From positions 1 through 48,648 of the forward strand of contig JAJRQN010000230.1 of the NCBI GenBank assembly GCA_024280235.1: 48,648 bases of DNA. Direction: 5' to 3'. The notes beneath the pieces were generated by a model, which was given only the letters and a program-made list of their open reading frames with translations, was not told the origin of the DNA and ran no database searches. Both the position numbers and the translations under genes were made by a program. Positions 24,954 to 33,187 of this stretch are shown here, piece after piece; the first letter of the stretch is position 1, and the number at the start of each line of letters is the position of its first letter. The stretch is from Bacteroidota bacterium. Its GTDB lineage: Bacteria; Bacteroidota; Bacteroidia; Bacteroidales; F082.

Positions 24954-26150
24954 TTGAAAAAAATCGCATTTAACCGGAATAAAGTCATCACTATTTCATC
25001 AGCACATTTTGTGCACGATGTCTACTCTTCGTTTCTGGCGCCATTACTACCTCTTCTGCTAAAAAAATATGGAATTAATCTTGCTGCCGCAAGCTGGCTG
25101 AGTCTTCTTCAGCGTATTCCTTCACTATTCAGTATTGTCCTTGGAACATTTGCCCACAAAATACCATGGCGTCCTATTATTATTCTTGCCCCTTTGGTAA
25201 CGGCCATCAGCGGTAGCTTGCTTGGAACAGCTCCCAACATAATGCTTCTCGTAATTTTGCTTTTCACCATTGGCATGAGTTCGGCAGTATTTCATGTACC
25301 GGCCCCCGTGATGATTAAAATTTTCTCAGGAAATCGTGCCGGAAAGGGAATGAGTTTTTATATGCTGGGAGGCGAAAGTGCCCGTATGCTTGGCCCACTG
25401 TTGATTGTCAGTGCCGTTTCGTGGTGGGGACTCGAAGGAACCTGGAGACTGGCCATTCCCGCCATTGTCGCCACCCTTATTCTTTCGTTGACCGTAGAGA
25501 AAATTCCATATGAGACCATCGAAATAAAAGATGCGAATTCAATGAGATGGAAAACAACGTTACGAAAATATTCGGGCTTTTTTATTGCCCTAACCATTTA
25601 CATGTTGTTCAGATCGGTTATGCGAGCTACTCTCTCCACGTTTCTTCCAACTTATATGGTGGGGCTTAAAGGAAGCAGCTTGTTTTATGGTGCATTTTCT
25701 CTCTCCATATTACAAGCAACAGCCGTAGCAGGGACTTTTGTTTCGGGCAGCATATCTGACAAAATAGGGAGATTCAACACACTCCTCATTCTGGCCATCA
25801 TCTCTCCGTTCTTCATGTTTCTTTTTTTGTGGACAGGCCCTGCCCTTCAAATTATCTCACTATTAGCTCTTGGTTTTGTGTTGGCAGCCTCCACGCCCGT
25901 ATTATTGGCACTGGTTCAGGAACAAGGCTCCAACCAACCGGCTTTGATGAATGGAAGTTTTACAACAATTAATTTTATCAGCGGAGCATTGTCGGTTTTG
26001 GCCGCAGGCTATATTGGTGATGCCATCGGATTGGAAAAAACATTTCAAATATCTGGTTATCTTGCATTTATAGCTATTCCGGCCGTTTTCTTCCTGAAGA
26101 AACAAAGTCGGGAACAGCATAGCAGCCGATCCGGAAAAACAAACCGCTAA
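24954..26150 (+). CDS. MFS transporter, fosmidomycin-resistance (Fsr)-like
   Basis: This protein is 398 residues from a TTG start, since no ATG or GTG lies upstream in frame before the preceding gene. It has twelve membrane segments. The first helix region (ITISSAHFVHDVYSSFLAPLLPLLLKKYG) with its SAHFVHD pattern and the later GFVLAASTPVLLALVQEQG are typical of the Fsr branch of drug-type exporters. Helix 4-5 shows AGKGMSFYMLGGESARMLGPLL. The basic C-terminal tail (KKQSREQHSSRSGKTNR) is cytoplasmic. The substrate is unknown; export of a small compound is likely. It sits between two signalling genes, so a role in the polysaccharide locus is possible but unproven. Confidence 0.8.
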   Translation: MKKIAFNRNKVITISSAHFVHDVYSSFLAPLLPLLLKKYGINLAAASWLSLLQRIPSLFSIVLGTFAHKIPWRPIIILAPLVTAISGSLLGTAPNIMLLVILLFTIGMSSAVFHVPAPVMIKIFSGNRAGKGMSFYMLGGESARMLGPLLIVSAVSWWGLEGTWRLAIPAIVATLILSLTVEKIPYETIEIKDANSMRWKTTLRKYSGFFIALTIYMLFRSVMRATLSTFLPTYMVGLKGSSLFYGAFSLSILQATAVAGTFVSGSISDKIGRFNTLLILAIISPFFMFLFLWTGPALQIISLLALGFVLAASTPVLLALVQEQGSNQPALMNGSFTTINFISGALSVLAAGYIGDAIGLEKTFQISGYLAFIAIPAVFFLKKQSREQHSSRSGKTNR

Positions 26151-26268
26151 AGGTTATTAACTATTCATTGTAAATAAGTTTCACCAATATGGCACGTAGT
26201 ATCAGGAATTTCTTTACATTTGCTTTTAAATGGTATAAATTAGTTTGTCAAATCAACATTATTCCGTT

Positions 26269-26646
26269 ATGAAAAAGAAAATACTTATTATTGACGATGA
26301 GTTGTCCATACGTATGTTACTGGAGAACTTTTTGAGCAAGACATATGACGTTGTTACCAAGGTAGATGGATTGGAAGTAATGAAATATCTTGAAGGAGGA
26401 AATATCCCCGATTTAATTGTTGCTGACATCCAAATGCCAAACCTCAACGGTCAGGAATTATTGGAACAAATAAGAGCAAGTGGTTTCTTCCAGCACATCC
26501 CCATAATCGTCCTCTCCGGCATTGAGAGCAGTCAGGAAAGAATTAAGCTGTTGAAAATGGGTGCTGACGATTTTATCGTAAAGCCATTCAATCCTGAAGA
26601 GTTGTCTATTCGTATTGAAAATATTATCAGCAGAATCAGCAAGTAG
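26269..26646 (+). CDS. single-domain response regulator (receiver)
   Basis: This is a 125-residue CheY-like receiver with no output domain. All key residues are visible: the acidic pair Asp9-Asp10 (ILIIDDE), the phosphoacceptor Asp53 (VADIQMPNLNG), the switch Ser (IIVLSG) and the Lys-Pro (DDFIVKPFNPEEL). The ORF track starts at a TTG; ATG 26269 (MKKKILIID) is the natural start. The next gene begins nine bases after its stop and encodes a phosphoglycosyl transferase with its own degenerate receiver, so this protein may act directly on the priming enzyme or share a phosphodonor with it. The neighbouring hybrid kinase is a plausible source of phosphate. Confidence 0.92.
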   Translation: MKKKILIIDDELSIRMLLENFLSKTYDVVTKVDGLEVMKYLEGGNIPDLIVADIQMPNLNGQELLEQIRASGFFQHIPIIVLSGIESSQERIKLLKMGADDFIVKPFNPEELSIRIENIISRISK

Positions 26647-26655
26647 TTTATTTAC

Positions 26656-27861
26656 ATGGCCCCTAATCCTAAGGAAAAGATAAAATTGCTGTATATTGGC
26701 AGCCAATCTGACATTACCGATGCCCTGACAGAAAATCCCGATGATGTAGAGGTTGTTGTCATGGATAATGGATTGCGGGGTATTGACTACCTGCGAAAGA
26801 ATAAAGATGTTGATGCCATTATTTCAGATTATAAACTATCAGGTATTCAGGGAGTAAACCTCGCCACATACATCAAAACCAAACTTGGACTTTCCAAAAT
26901 TCCCTTTGTTTTGCTAGCCTTTGGTGCAGATTCAAATCTAAGAGATACCATTTTGAAAAAGAAAGCAGTGGTTGATGACCTCTATCTTTCCACTCCCAAT
27001 GCTGAAAGTATCCTTACGCGAATTCGTTTTCTGCTCTTTTATTTAAAAGAGATAAATGAAGCGGGATTATCTGAAATAGCGCCCCAAAATGATTATAAGA
27101 TACCAATTATTAAAAGACTTTTTGACATTCTTGTATCAGGGAGTGCCCTTCTCATTCTCTCTCCCGTCTTGCTGCTGGTAGCTCTTGCCATCCGTATTGA
27201 GTCGAAAGGGAGTGTTATTTACAAGTCAAAACGCGTTGGCACAGGCTATAAAATTTTTGATTTTCTAAAATTTCGATCTATGTACACCGGTTCCGATGCA
27301 AAGCTAAAAGAACTGGAACACCTTAATCAGTATGCCAATAATAGTACAGAAGAGACGAGTAGCAGCAGAATTCCACCCTGTCCGAGGTGTGCAAAACTTC
27401 CGAAGGACGAGTATTGTTCACCGATACTCTACATAAAAGGTGAAAAAATTTGTGAGTATTGGTACAATGAATTAAAGAAAAAGGATAAAGCTGCAACATT
27501 TATTAAAATTGAAAATGACCCGCGAATAACAAAAGTGGGAAAATTCATAAGAAATACCAGTATTGATGAACTTCCACAATTAATAAATGTCTTGAAAGGA
27601 GACATGTCAATTGTCGGAAACAGGCCGCTACCTTTGTATGAAGCAGAGCAACTCACCTCTGATGATTGGAGTGCCCGTTTTCTTGCTCCGGCAGGAATTA
27701 CAGGCCTCTGGCAGGTGGAGTTGAGGGGTAAAGGTGGTGTTATGTCTGAGGACGAAAGAAAGGGTTTGGATAATAAATATGCCTACACTTACTCCCTTTG
27801 GGGAGATATTAAACTAATCTTCAGGACAATACCAGCTTTATTTCAAAAAGAAAACGTTTAA
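26656..27861 (+). CDS. pseudo-receiver fused to polyprenyl-phosphate phosphoglycosyl transferase (priming enzyme)
   Basis: This 401-residue protein has two parts. Residues 9-130 look like a receiver domain that keeps a central Asp58 (IISDYKLSG) but lacks the acidic pair (LLYIGSQ) and the Lys (LYLSTPNAES). Residues 147-401 are a bacterial sugar transferase of the WcaJ/PglC type: a re-entrant hydrophobic helix (FDILVSGSALLILSPVLLLV), KFRSMYTGSD, the catalytic Asp304-Glu305 (TSIDELPQLINVLKGDMSIVGNRP) and GITGLWQVELRGKG. It would transfer a sugar-1-phosphate to undecaprenyl phosphate and so start repeat-unit synthesis. An insert holds four cysteines (242, 245, 254, 266) that could bind zinc; related Bacteroidota enzymes carry a similar insert. 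It is the first biosynthetic gene of the locus. Confidence 0.9.
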   Translation: MAPNPKEKIKLLYIGSQSDITDALTENPDDVEVVVMDNGLRGIDYLRKNKDVDAIISDYKLSGIQGVNLATYIKTKLGLSKIPFVLLAFGADSNLRDTILKKKAVVDDLYLSTPNAESILTRIRFLLFYLKEINEAGLSEIAPQNDYKIPIIKRLFDILVSGSALLILSPVLLLVALAIRIESKGSVIYKSKRVGTGYKIFDFLKFRSMYTGSDAKLKELEHLNQYANNSTEETSSSRIPPCPRCAKLPKDEYCSPILYIKGEKICEYWYNELKKKDKAATFIKIENDPRITKVGKFIRNTSIDELPQLINVLKGDMSIVGNRPLPLYEAEQLTSDDWSARFLAPAGITGLWQVELRGKGGVMSEDERKGLDNKYAYTYSLWGDIKLIFRTIPALFQKENV

Positions 27862-27947
27862 AAATTGTTTAAAACTTTTTTAATAACTAATATTCAAAAG
27901 ATTCAAAAACAAAGAAGAGAACCCGTATTTTTTACAGATTAAACAGA

Positions 27948-28751
27948 ATGACCGCGATGAAAGATAAAACAATAAAGAATCGGCTATTGAACAACATTGG
28001 AATGTTGGGTATGCTTGTCATCATTCTTTTCATGGATGGCTCTATTTATGCCCAAAAACGAACCGTTGACAGCTCCATGTTCTTCAATCCGATTACCGAC
28101 AATATTGTCAAACGTCTTCCTCCGTTGAATGTCCTTATCGATTCGGCAGCTTATAACTCTCCCGATATGCATTATCAGGACTTAAAAGCACAATACTATT
28201 ATTATGAGCAACTTTCTGCCCAGCGGGCTTGGCTCGAACATTTCAGCCTGAACCTGGACCTGAATCTGGGTAAATGGAATTTCTGGGATAGAAATGCAAT
28301 TGCACAACAGACCCAATATTATCGCTCAGAATCAATTAGGGATAACTATGCCATTGGATTTTACATTCGCTTCCCGCTTGCCACATTTTTTGACCGGCGA
28401 AATCGTATTAAAAAACAGAAAAAATGGATTGAAATTTCTCTCACTCAAAAAGAAATTAACCGACGCTTCTTAGCAAAAGAAGTTATTGATCACTATAACA
28501 ACCTGGTACAGTATCAAAATTACATCAGAATTTACAACCAATATCAGAATTTTACAATGATGCAGATGAGGATGGCCCAAAATGAATATCTTAACGGAGA
28601 AATATCCACAGCAGAATTAACACGTTTGAAAGAAATTCAGACAAGAGGTGCTATTAACTTCCAGCAGGCTATTGCAGAATTTAACAAAGAGTATCAACTT
28701 TTGGAAGTTACTACGGGAATGAAATTCAATTTGATAAATATTTTGCGTTAA
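27948..28751 (+). CDS. half-length TolC-like outer membrane protein
   Basis: This 267-residue protein has a signal peptide (NIGMLGMLVIILFMDGSIYAQ). It is mostly helical, with one beta stretch (FSLNLDLNLGKWNFW and YAIGFYIRFPLATFF) between helical arms. The helices carry the TolC-type pattern (RFLAKEVIDHYNNLVQYQNYIRIY, MRMAQNEYLNGEISTAELTRLKEIQ). Ordinary TolC-family proteins have two such repeats and about 430-480 residues; this one has a single repeat, so six copies rather than three would be needed to build a channel. Its place just before the co-polymerase suggests a part in polysaccharide export through the outer membrane, in place of a Wza-type protein, which is not present. This role is inference. 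ATG 27948 or 27957 could be the start. Confidence 0.72.
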   Translation: MTAMKDKTIKNRLLNNIGMLGMLVIILFMDGSIYAQKRTVDSSMFFNPITDNIVKRLPPLNVLIDSAAYNSPDMHYQDLKAQYYYYEQLSAQRAWLEHFSLNLDLNLGKWNFWDRNAIAQQTQYYRSESIRDNYAIGFYIRFPLATFFDRRNRIKKQKKWIEISLTQKEINRRFLAKEVIDHYNNLVQYQNYIRIYNQYQNFTMMQMRMAQNEYLNGEISTAELTRLKEIQTRGAINFQQAIAEFNKEYQLLEVTTGMKFNLINILR

Positions 28752-28765
28752 TAATTGAAAAGTTA

Positions 28766-31714
28766 ATGGATTTACTATATTTTATACGACTCTTTAAAAG
28801 AAACATCATCATCCTATTCGGAGTACCGTTGTTGCTCTCCGTGGTAGTTTATTATTTTGTGCGCAATCAAGAGAAAGTCTATCAGTCGGAAGCCATCATA
28901 TATACCGGTATCACAACAGGTTATTCTATTGAATCCACAGTTCAGCGATCCACCGATTTTTTTAGTACAAGTGCACAATTTGACAATATGATTAACCTGC
29001 TGAAATCAAGACAGACAGTGGTGGAGACATCGTTACGTCTTTTGGCACAGGACCTCTCGTTAGAATCTTATAACCCCCAATATATTTCAAAAGAAAATTA
29101 CGAACTTTTACAACAAAGTATCCCTCAGAGAATAAAAGACCTTGTGGTGAAAAACAATAAAAACGGAGTGCAAAGAAAGAAGGAGGAACAGGTTCATCTG
29201 TTGGAAAAAGAGATTCATTCGCTTGAAAAAAAAATCAGGAAAAAGAGAAACCTCGCTGCCCGTGAGTCTTCTGCTTTCTCAAATGGCCAAACAGCTCCGA
29301 AAAACAATTCATCTAAGGACTACGGTGTGGAAAAAAACTCCTCTCAACCGGCATCAGGTTCAGTTGCTAATTACCTGACACATACTGTCCTGCCCGGAGA
29401 GTCACTCTCATCCATTGCCAACCGATATGGCATTTCGCGTGGTGAACTTATTCAACTGAACGGACTGAGCAGCGGAAATGTCAGCGCAGGCCAAAATCTG
29501 ATTATCAAAAAATTACCTCCCACAGGCTCTTCGAGACAATATCACGTGGTAAAACCAAATGAAAACCTATACACCATTGCCAAACGATATGGAATTAACA
29601 TCAGCAAACTCAGAGAAATAAATCATCTTGGAAACAAAGGCATTACGGTCGGGCAAAAGTTGCTTATCAGCGGAAACTACATGGAAAACAGCTTTGATAA
29701 TTCCATAAAACAAGTTTCGCCCGGATACTCTAATGACAACAATGCCGTTGTGGCACAAACATCATCCTCCAACAATAATTCCACTATTAATAATATGCCG
29801 GGGAACAGTTATATGAGCGAAGGAAAAGTGTTTGTGAAAGACCCCATCATACCTCCAGGTGTAAAAAAATCAGATTACGAAAAAACAGTGGCAAATCTCA
29901 GAAATTATTATGCCTCAAGCGACACAAACTTTATTTACGGATTACTGCATTACGGATTCAATAAACATTATAGCATCAACTCCATCAGCAAAATTCAAAT
30001 TTACCGAATCAACAACAGCGACCTTGTAAAACTTACATACACCAGCAACGATCCTGGTATTTGCGAACAGACCCTGAAGATTATCTCAAAGGTATTTATG
30101 ATTGATTACAAATCGCTGAGAGTAAATGAAACCGACCGTGTAGTTAAATATTTTGAGCGGGAAGTTGATTCTGCTGACAAAAAACTTGCCGAAGCAGAAG
30201 ACCGTCTGTTGCATTTCAACAAATCCAACAACATCATCAATTATTACGAACAAAGTAAAGCCATCGCCATCCAGAAAGAAGCACTTGACAAATATTTTCA
30301 GGATCAGCAAATAAGACTGTCAGGAGCTTCGGCCTCGCTACATGCTCTGGAAACAAAAATGACAGCGAGAGATTCTATCTACCTTAAAAGCGATGCCATC
30401 AGACAACGAGAAAAAGAGCTTGCCAAAGTAACACAAGATATCATTGTCAACAATCTGGCCAGAAACTATAATAATAAGGTCAAGACAAGACTTGCCCAAC
30501 TCACCCGTCGACAACAACAATTGCGTAATGAAATAAAGCTGTATGTTGATCAACTCTACCTTTACGGGCACTCTACACAGGGAATATCAGTAAAGAGTCT
30601 GCTAGACAGTTGGCTACAGTACAGAATTACTTATGTCGAAGCCCGTGCCGGCCTCAGAGTATTGGCACAACGCAAGTTAGACTTTATTCGCACATACCAG
30701 AAGATGGCTCCTCTTGGTGCTATGCTGACGCGAATCCAACGGGAAATTAAAGTTGCAGAGCAGACCTACCTTGAATTACTCCGAAGTTTGAATCTTGCCA
30801 AGATGAAACAGCAAAATATGGAAATGTCAACCAATATCAAAGTGGTTGACCCTCCCTTCTTCCCCATTCAGCCCAATCCGTCCAAAACAAAATACATCGT
30901 TTTGGCAGCCGGAATTTTTGGATTCTTCGTTGTAGCTCTGCTCATCGTTATGCTGGAATATTTTGACACATCATTAAAAAACCCCAGTCGTGTTACAGAG
31001 CAAACAGAAATGCAGCTGGCCGGAGCTTATCCCATTATGTCTTCAAAACATCAGGCAAATGAGCTGTCTCAAATTACTAACAGACTGGTGGACATGATAA
31101 TACAAAATATCAAACTCAATCTTGGGAAATCTGAGTTCAAACCGGAGAAACCTTATGTTGTACTTATTTTTAGCACACAGAACAAAACCGGAAAAACACT
31201 CATTGCCCAAAAGATTATCAACCGCATACGCTCAATGGGCGATAAAGTTCTGTTTTTAAACTACAACGATGGGAGCACACTCGCTGATGAAGAAGACTTT
31301 AACTATTCCTATCGTTATGAAATAAAGAATAATTTTATCGATATTGCCAACCTGCAACAGCTAATGGATAATCGTTTCCTGAGAAAAACAAATACAGCAT
31401 ACGATTTTATTTTTATCGAATTGCCCTCCATTATCTATCACACCTACCCTATCAAACTTTTGTCGGAAATTGATTTGGCTCTGTTTGTGATAAAGAGCAA
31501 CAACAGATACACAAATGCAGACAAAACAGCCATGGGCATCTTTAAGGAAGCTTATAAATCCAAACCGCTTGTCATCCTCAATGAGGTCGAACTCTTTAAC
31601 CTCACCGATTTAATGTCAGACTTGCCCAAAACGGAAAGGACCAATTTTGATAAGATCAAAAACTTATTAAAATATCCTGCTAAGTATAAAATTGTTTTCA
31701 AGAAAGAAGCTTAA
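28766..31714 (+). CDS. Wzc/Wzz-like polysaccharide co-polymerase with two periplasmic LysM domains
   Basis: This 982-residue inner-membrane protein starts with TM1 (residues 13-31) and a Wzz-like segment. Two LysM repeats follow at about 204-248 (THTVLPGESLSSIANRYGIS) and 258-302 (YHVVKPNENLYTIAKRYGIN), then long coiled coils and TM2 (about 711-731) after a proline-rich PPFFPIQPNPSKTK segment. The cytoplasmic end is a BY-kinase-like P-loop domain: FSTQNKTGKTLIA near residue 803 keeps GKT, but the A-prime motif is NYNDG and the Walker B is FIFIELPS, so the usual aspartates are lost, and there is no tyrosine cluster at the C-terminus. Wzc-type proteins set chain length and connect to export. 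LysM usually binds peptidoglycan, so this one may be tethered to the cell wall. Confidence 0.85.
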   Translation: MDLLYFIRLFKRNIIILFGVPLLLSVVVYYFVRNQEKVYQSEAIIYTGITTGYSIESTVQRSTDFFSTSAQFDNMINLLKSRQTVVETSLRLLAQDLSLESYNPQYISKENYELLQQSIPQRIKDLVVKNNKNGVQRKKEEQVHLLEKEIHSLEKKIRKKRNLAARESSAFSNGQTAPKNNSSKDYGVEKNSSQPASGSVANYLTHTVLPGESLSSIANRYGISRGELIQLNGLSSGNVSAGQNLIIKKLPPTGSSRQYHVVKPNENLYTIAKRYGINISKLREINHLGNKGITVGQKLLISGNYMENSFDNSIKQVSPGYSNDNNAVVAQTSSSNNNSTINNMPGNSYMSEGKVFVKDPIIPPGVKKSDYEKTVANLRNYYASSDTNFIYGLLHYGFNKHYSINSISKIQIYRINNSDLVKLTYTSNDPGICEQTLKIISKVFMIDYKSLRVNETDRVVKYFEREVDSADKKLAEAEDRLLHFNKSNNIINYYEQSKAIAIQKEALDKYFQDQQIRLSGASASLHALETKMTARDSIYLKSDAIRQREKELAKVTQDIIVNNLARNYNNKVKTRLAQLTRRQQQLRNEIKLYVDQLYLYGHSTQGISVKSLLDSWLQYRITYVEARAGLRVLAQRKLDFIRTYQKMAPLGAMLTRIQREIKVAEQTYLELLRSLNLAKMKQQNMEMSTNIKVVDPPFFPIQPNPSKTKYIVLAAGIFGFFVVALLIVMLEYFDTSLKNPSRVTEQTEMQLAGAYPIMSSKHQANELSQITNRLVDMIIQNIKLNLGKSEFKPEKPYVVLIFSTQNKTGKTLIAQKIINRIRSMGDKVLFLNYNDGSTLADEEDFNYSYRYEIKNNFIDIANLQQLMDNRFLRKTNTAYDFIFIELPSIIYHTYPIKLLSEIDLALFVIKSNNRYTNADKTAMGIFKEAYKSKPLVILNEVELFNLTDLMSDLPKTERTNFDKIKNLLKYPAKYKIVFKKEA

Positions 31715-31717
31715 AAG

Positions 31718-33144
31718 GTGAATAATGTACTTGCAAAAATACTTAAGAATAAGAACTTCCTATCTCTCGCAAACAATGGTCTGGTAGCGATATTCGGTTT
31801 TTTGGCTTTCTACTTCTCGTCAGAAGCCTGAGTACAAATGAGTTTGGTGAATGGGTTCTGCTGATTACAACTGCTAACTTTCTGGATATGCTTCGCTTCG
31901 GGATAACACGAACGGCCATTGTTCGTTTCCTGGCAGGGGCTGATAAAAATGAATCCCAACGCCTGATTGGCTCCAACTACATCATCAACCTGTTTTCGAC
32001 CCTCATTATTGTAATCATTGTTTTGATAATACGCTATTTTTATTATGATGCAGTTACCAACTCCGGCTTTATACTTTTTTTCAAATGGTTTCCACTGCTG
32101 GCATTCATAAACCTCCCCTTCAATAATGCCCAATCGGTATTGCAGGCAAGAATGAGATTTGATTTTATGTTGATACTGAGAGTCATTAATGTTGGAGGAT
32201 TTATGCTCTTCCTTTTAGTGAATTTCTTTTTTCTACATGTCAGCTTACAAATAATTGTTTATGCCTATCTGCTGGTCAATGTTCTCACCTCAATAGTGGC
32301 CATGATTCCAAACTGGGATGGGTACAGATATGTGGGCAAAGTTACACGAGCCACCAACAAAAAGATTCTTGATTTCGGGAAATATTCAACAGGAACACTT
32401 ATTGGCAGCAACCTGCTCAAAAGTGCCGACACCTTTATCATCGGATTAAGTCCTTTTTTGGGTACCGCAGGCGTAGCTCTATACAGTATTCCGCTGAAAC
32501 TTACAGAAATTATCGAAATTCCATTGCGCAGTTATGCAATGACTGCTTTTCCGGGGATGTCAAAAGCAAGTATAGAAGGAAATAAAGATCTTGTAAAACA
32601 TATTTTTTATACCAATGCCGGAGGAATGACCATGCTTATGATACCGGTCATGCTCATCTCTTTTATTTTCGCCAAAGACTTTGTTTATATCCTTGGAGGA
32701 GCCGGCTACGAATCCACCGTTGGCATATTTCGTATTTTCACCATTTACGGATTGCTGCTTCCACTTGACCGCTTTATCGGTGTAACACTTGACAGCGTTA
32801 ACATGCCACGATTCAATTTTTTAAAAGTAGTTTACATGACTTCGGCCAATATTATTGGCGACACACTGGTGGTCTTTGCCTTTTATTATGTAGTAATTAC
32901 CACAAGTGTTCTGACACTAATCTCGCTACCGGTAAGCAACTTTCATACGCTGGCACAGATTACCCATCATTTTTCTGTTATGACAACTCTTGAAGGAGTG
33001 GCCGTGGTTACCATTTTCTTCACCCTCATTGGAATTTTTGTCGGGTATCATTATTTGAAGAGTAGTTTTGATATTCACTTTCGAAAAGTGTTTCAGGGAG
33101 GGATTTTATTCTTTAGCGAAAGTATCTTTCGAAAAAAGAGTTAA
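31718..33144 (+). pseudogene. Wzx-type oligosaccharide flippase, interrupted by a one-base frameshift
   Basis: The downstream ORF (31888-33144) lacks the N-terminal helices of a flippase. These are found in another frame from a GTG at 31718 (KNKNFLSLANNGLVAIFGFLAFY), which ends at a TGA at 31829-31831. At about 31811-31815 the frame must change: TAC CTT CTC GTC AGA AGC CTG would continue as LLVRSLSTNEFGEWVLLITT, exactly what a Wzx protein should read. One base (probably a C) is missing. Restored, the protein is about 475 residues, the normal length, with 12-14 helices. Wzx proteins flip lipid-linked repeat units to the periplasm. The rest of the frame is intact, so the lesion is recent or a sequencing error. 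Confidence 0.85.
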
Positions 33145-33145
33145 A

Positions 33146-33177
33146 TTGTTTGCTAAAAATTTATACTTTTAACTTTT
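33146..33177 (+). promoter_or_regulatory. possible internal promoter before the polymerase gene
   Basis: TTG at 33146-33148 and TAACTTTT at 33170-33177 are 21 bases apart; the -7 box has seven of eight matches and is identical to that of the MHS gene. It lies in the 43-base gap between flippase and polymerase genes. Confidence 0.35.
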
Positions 33178-33187
33178 AATATTTATT

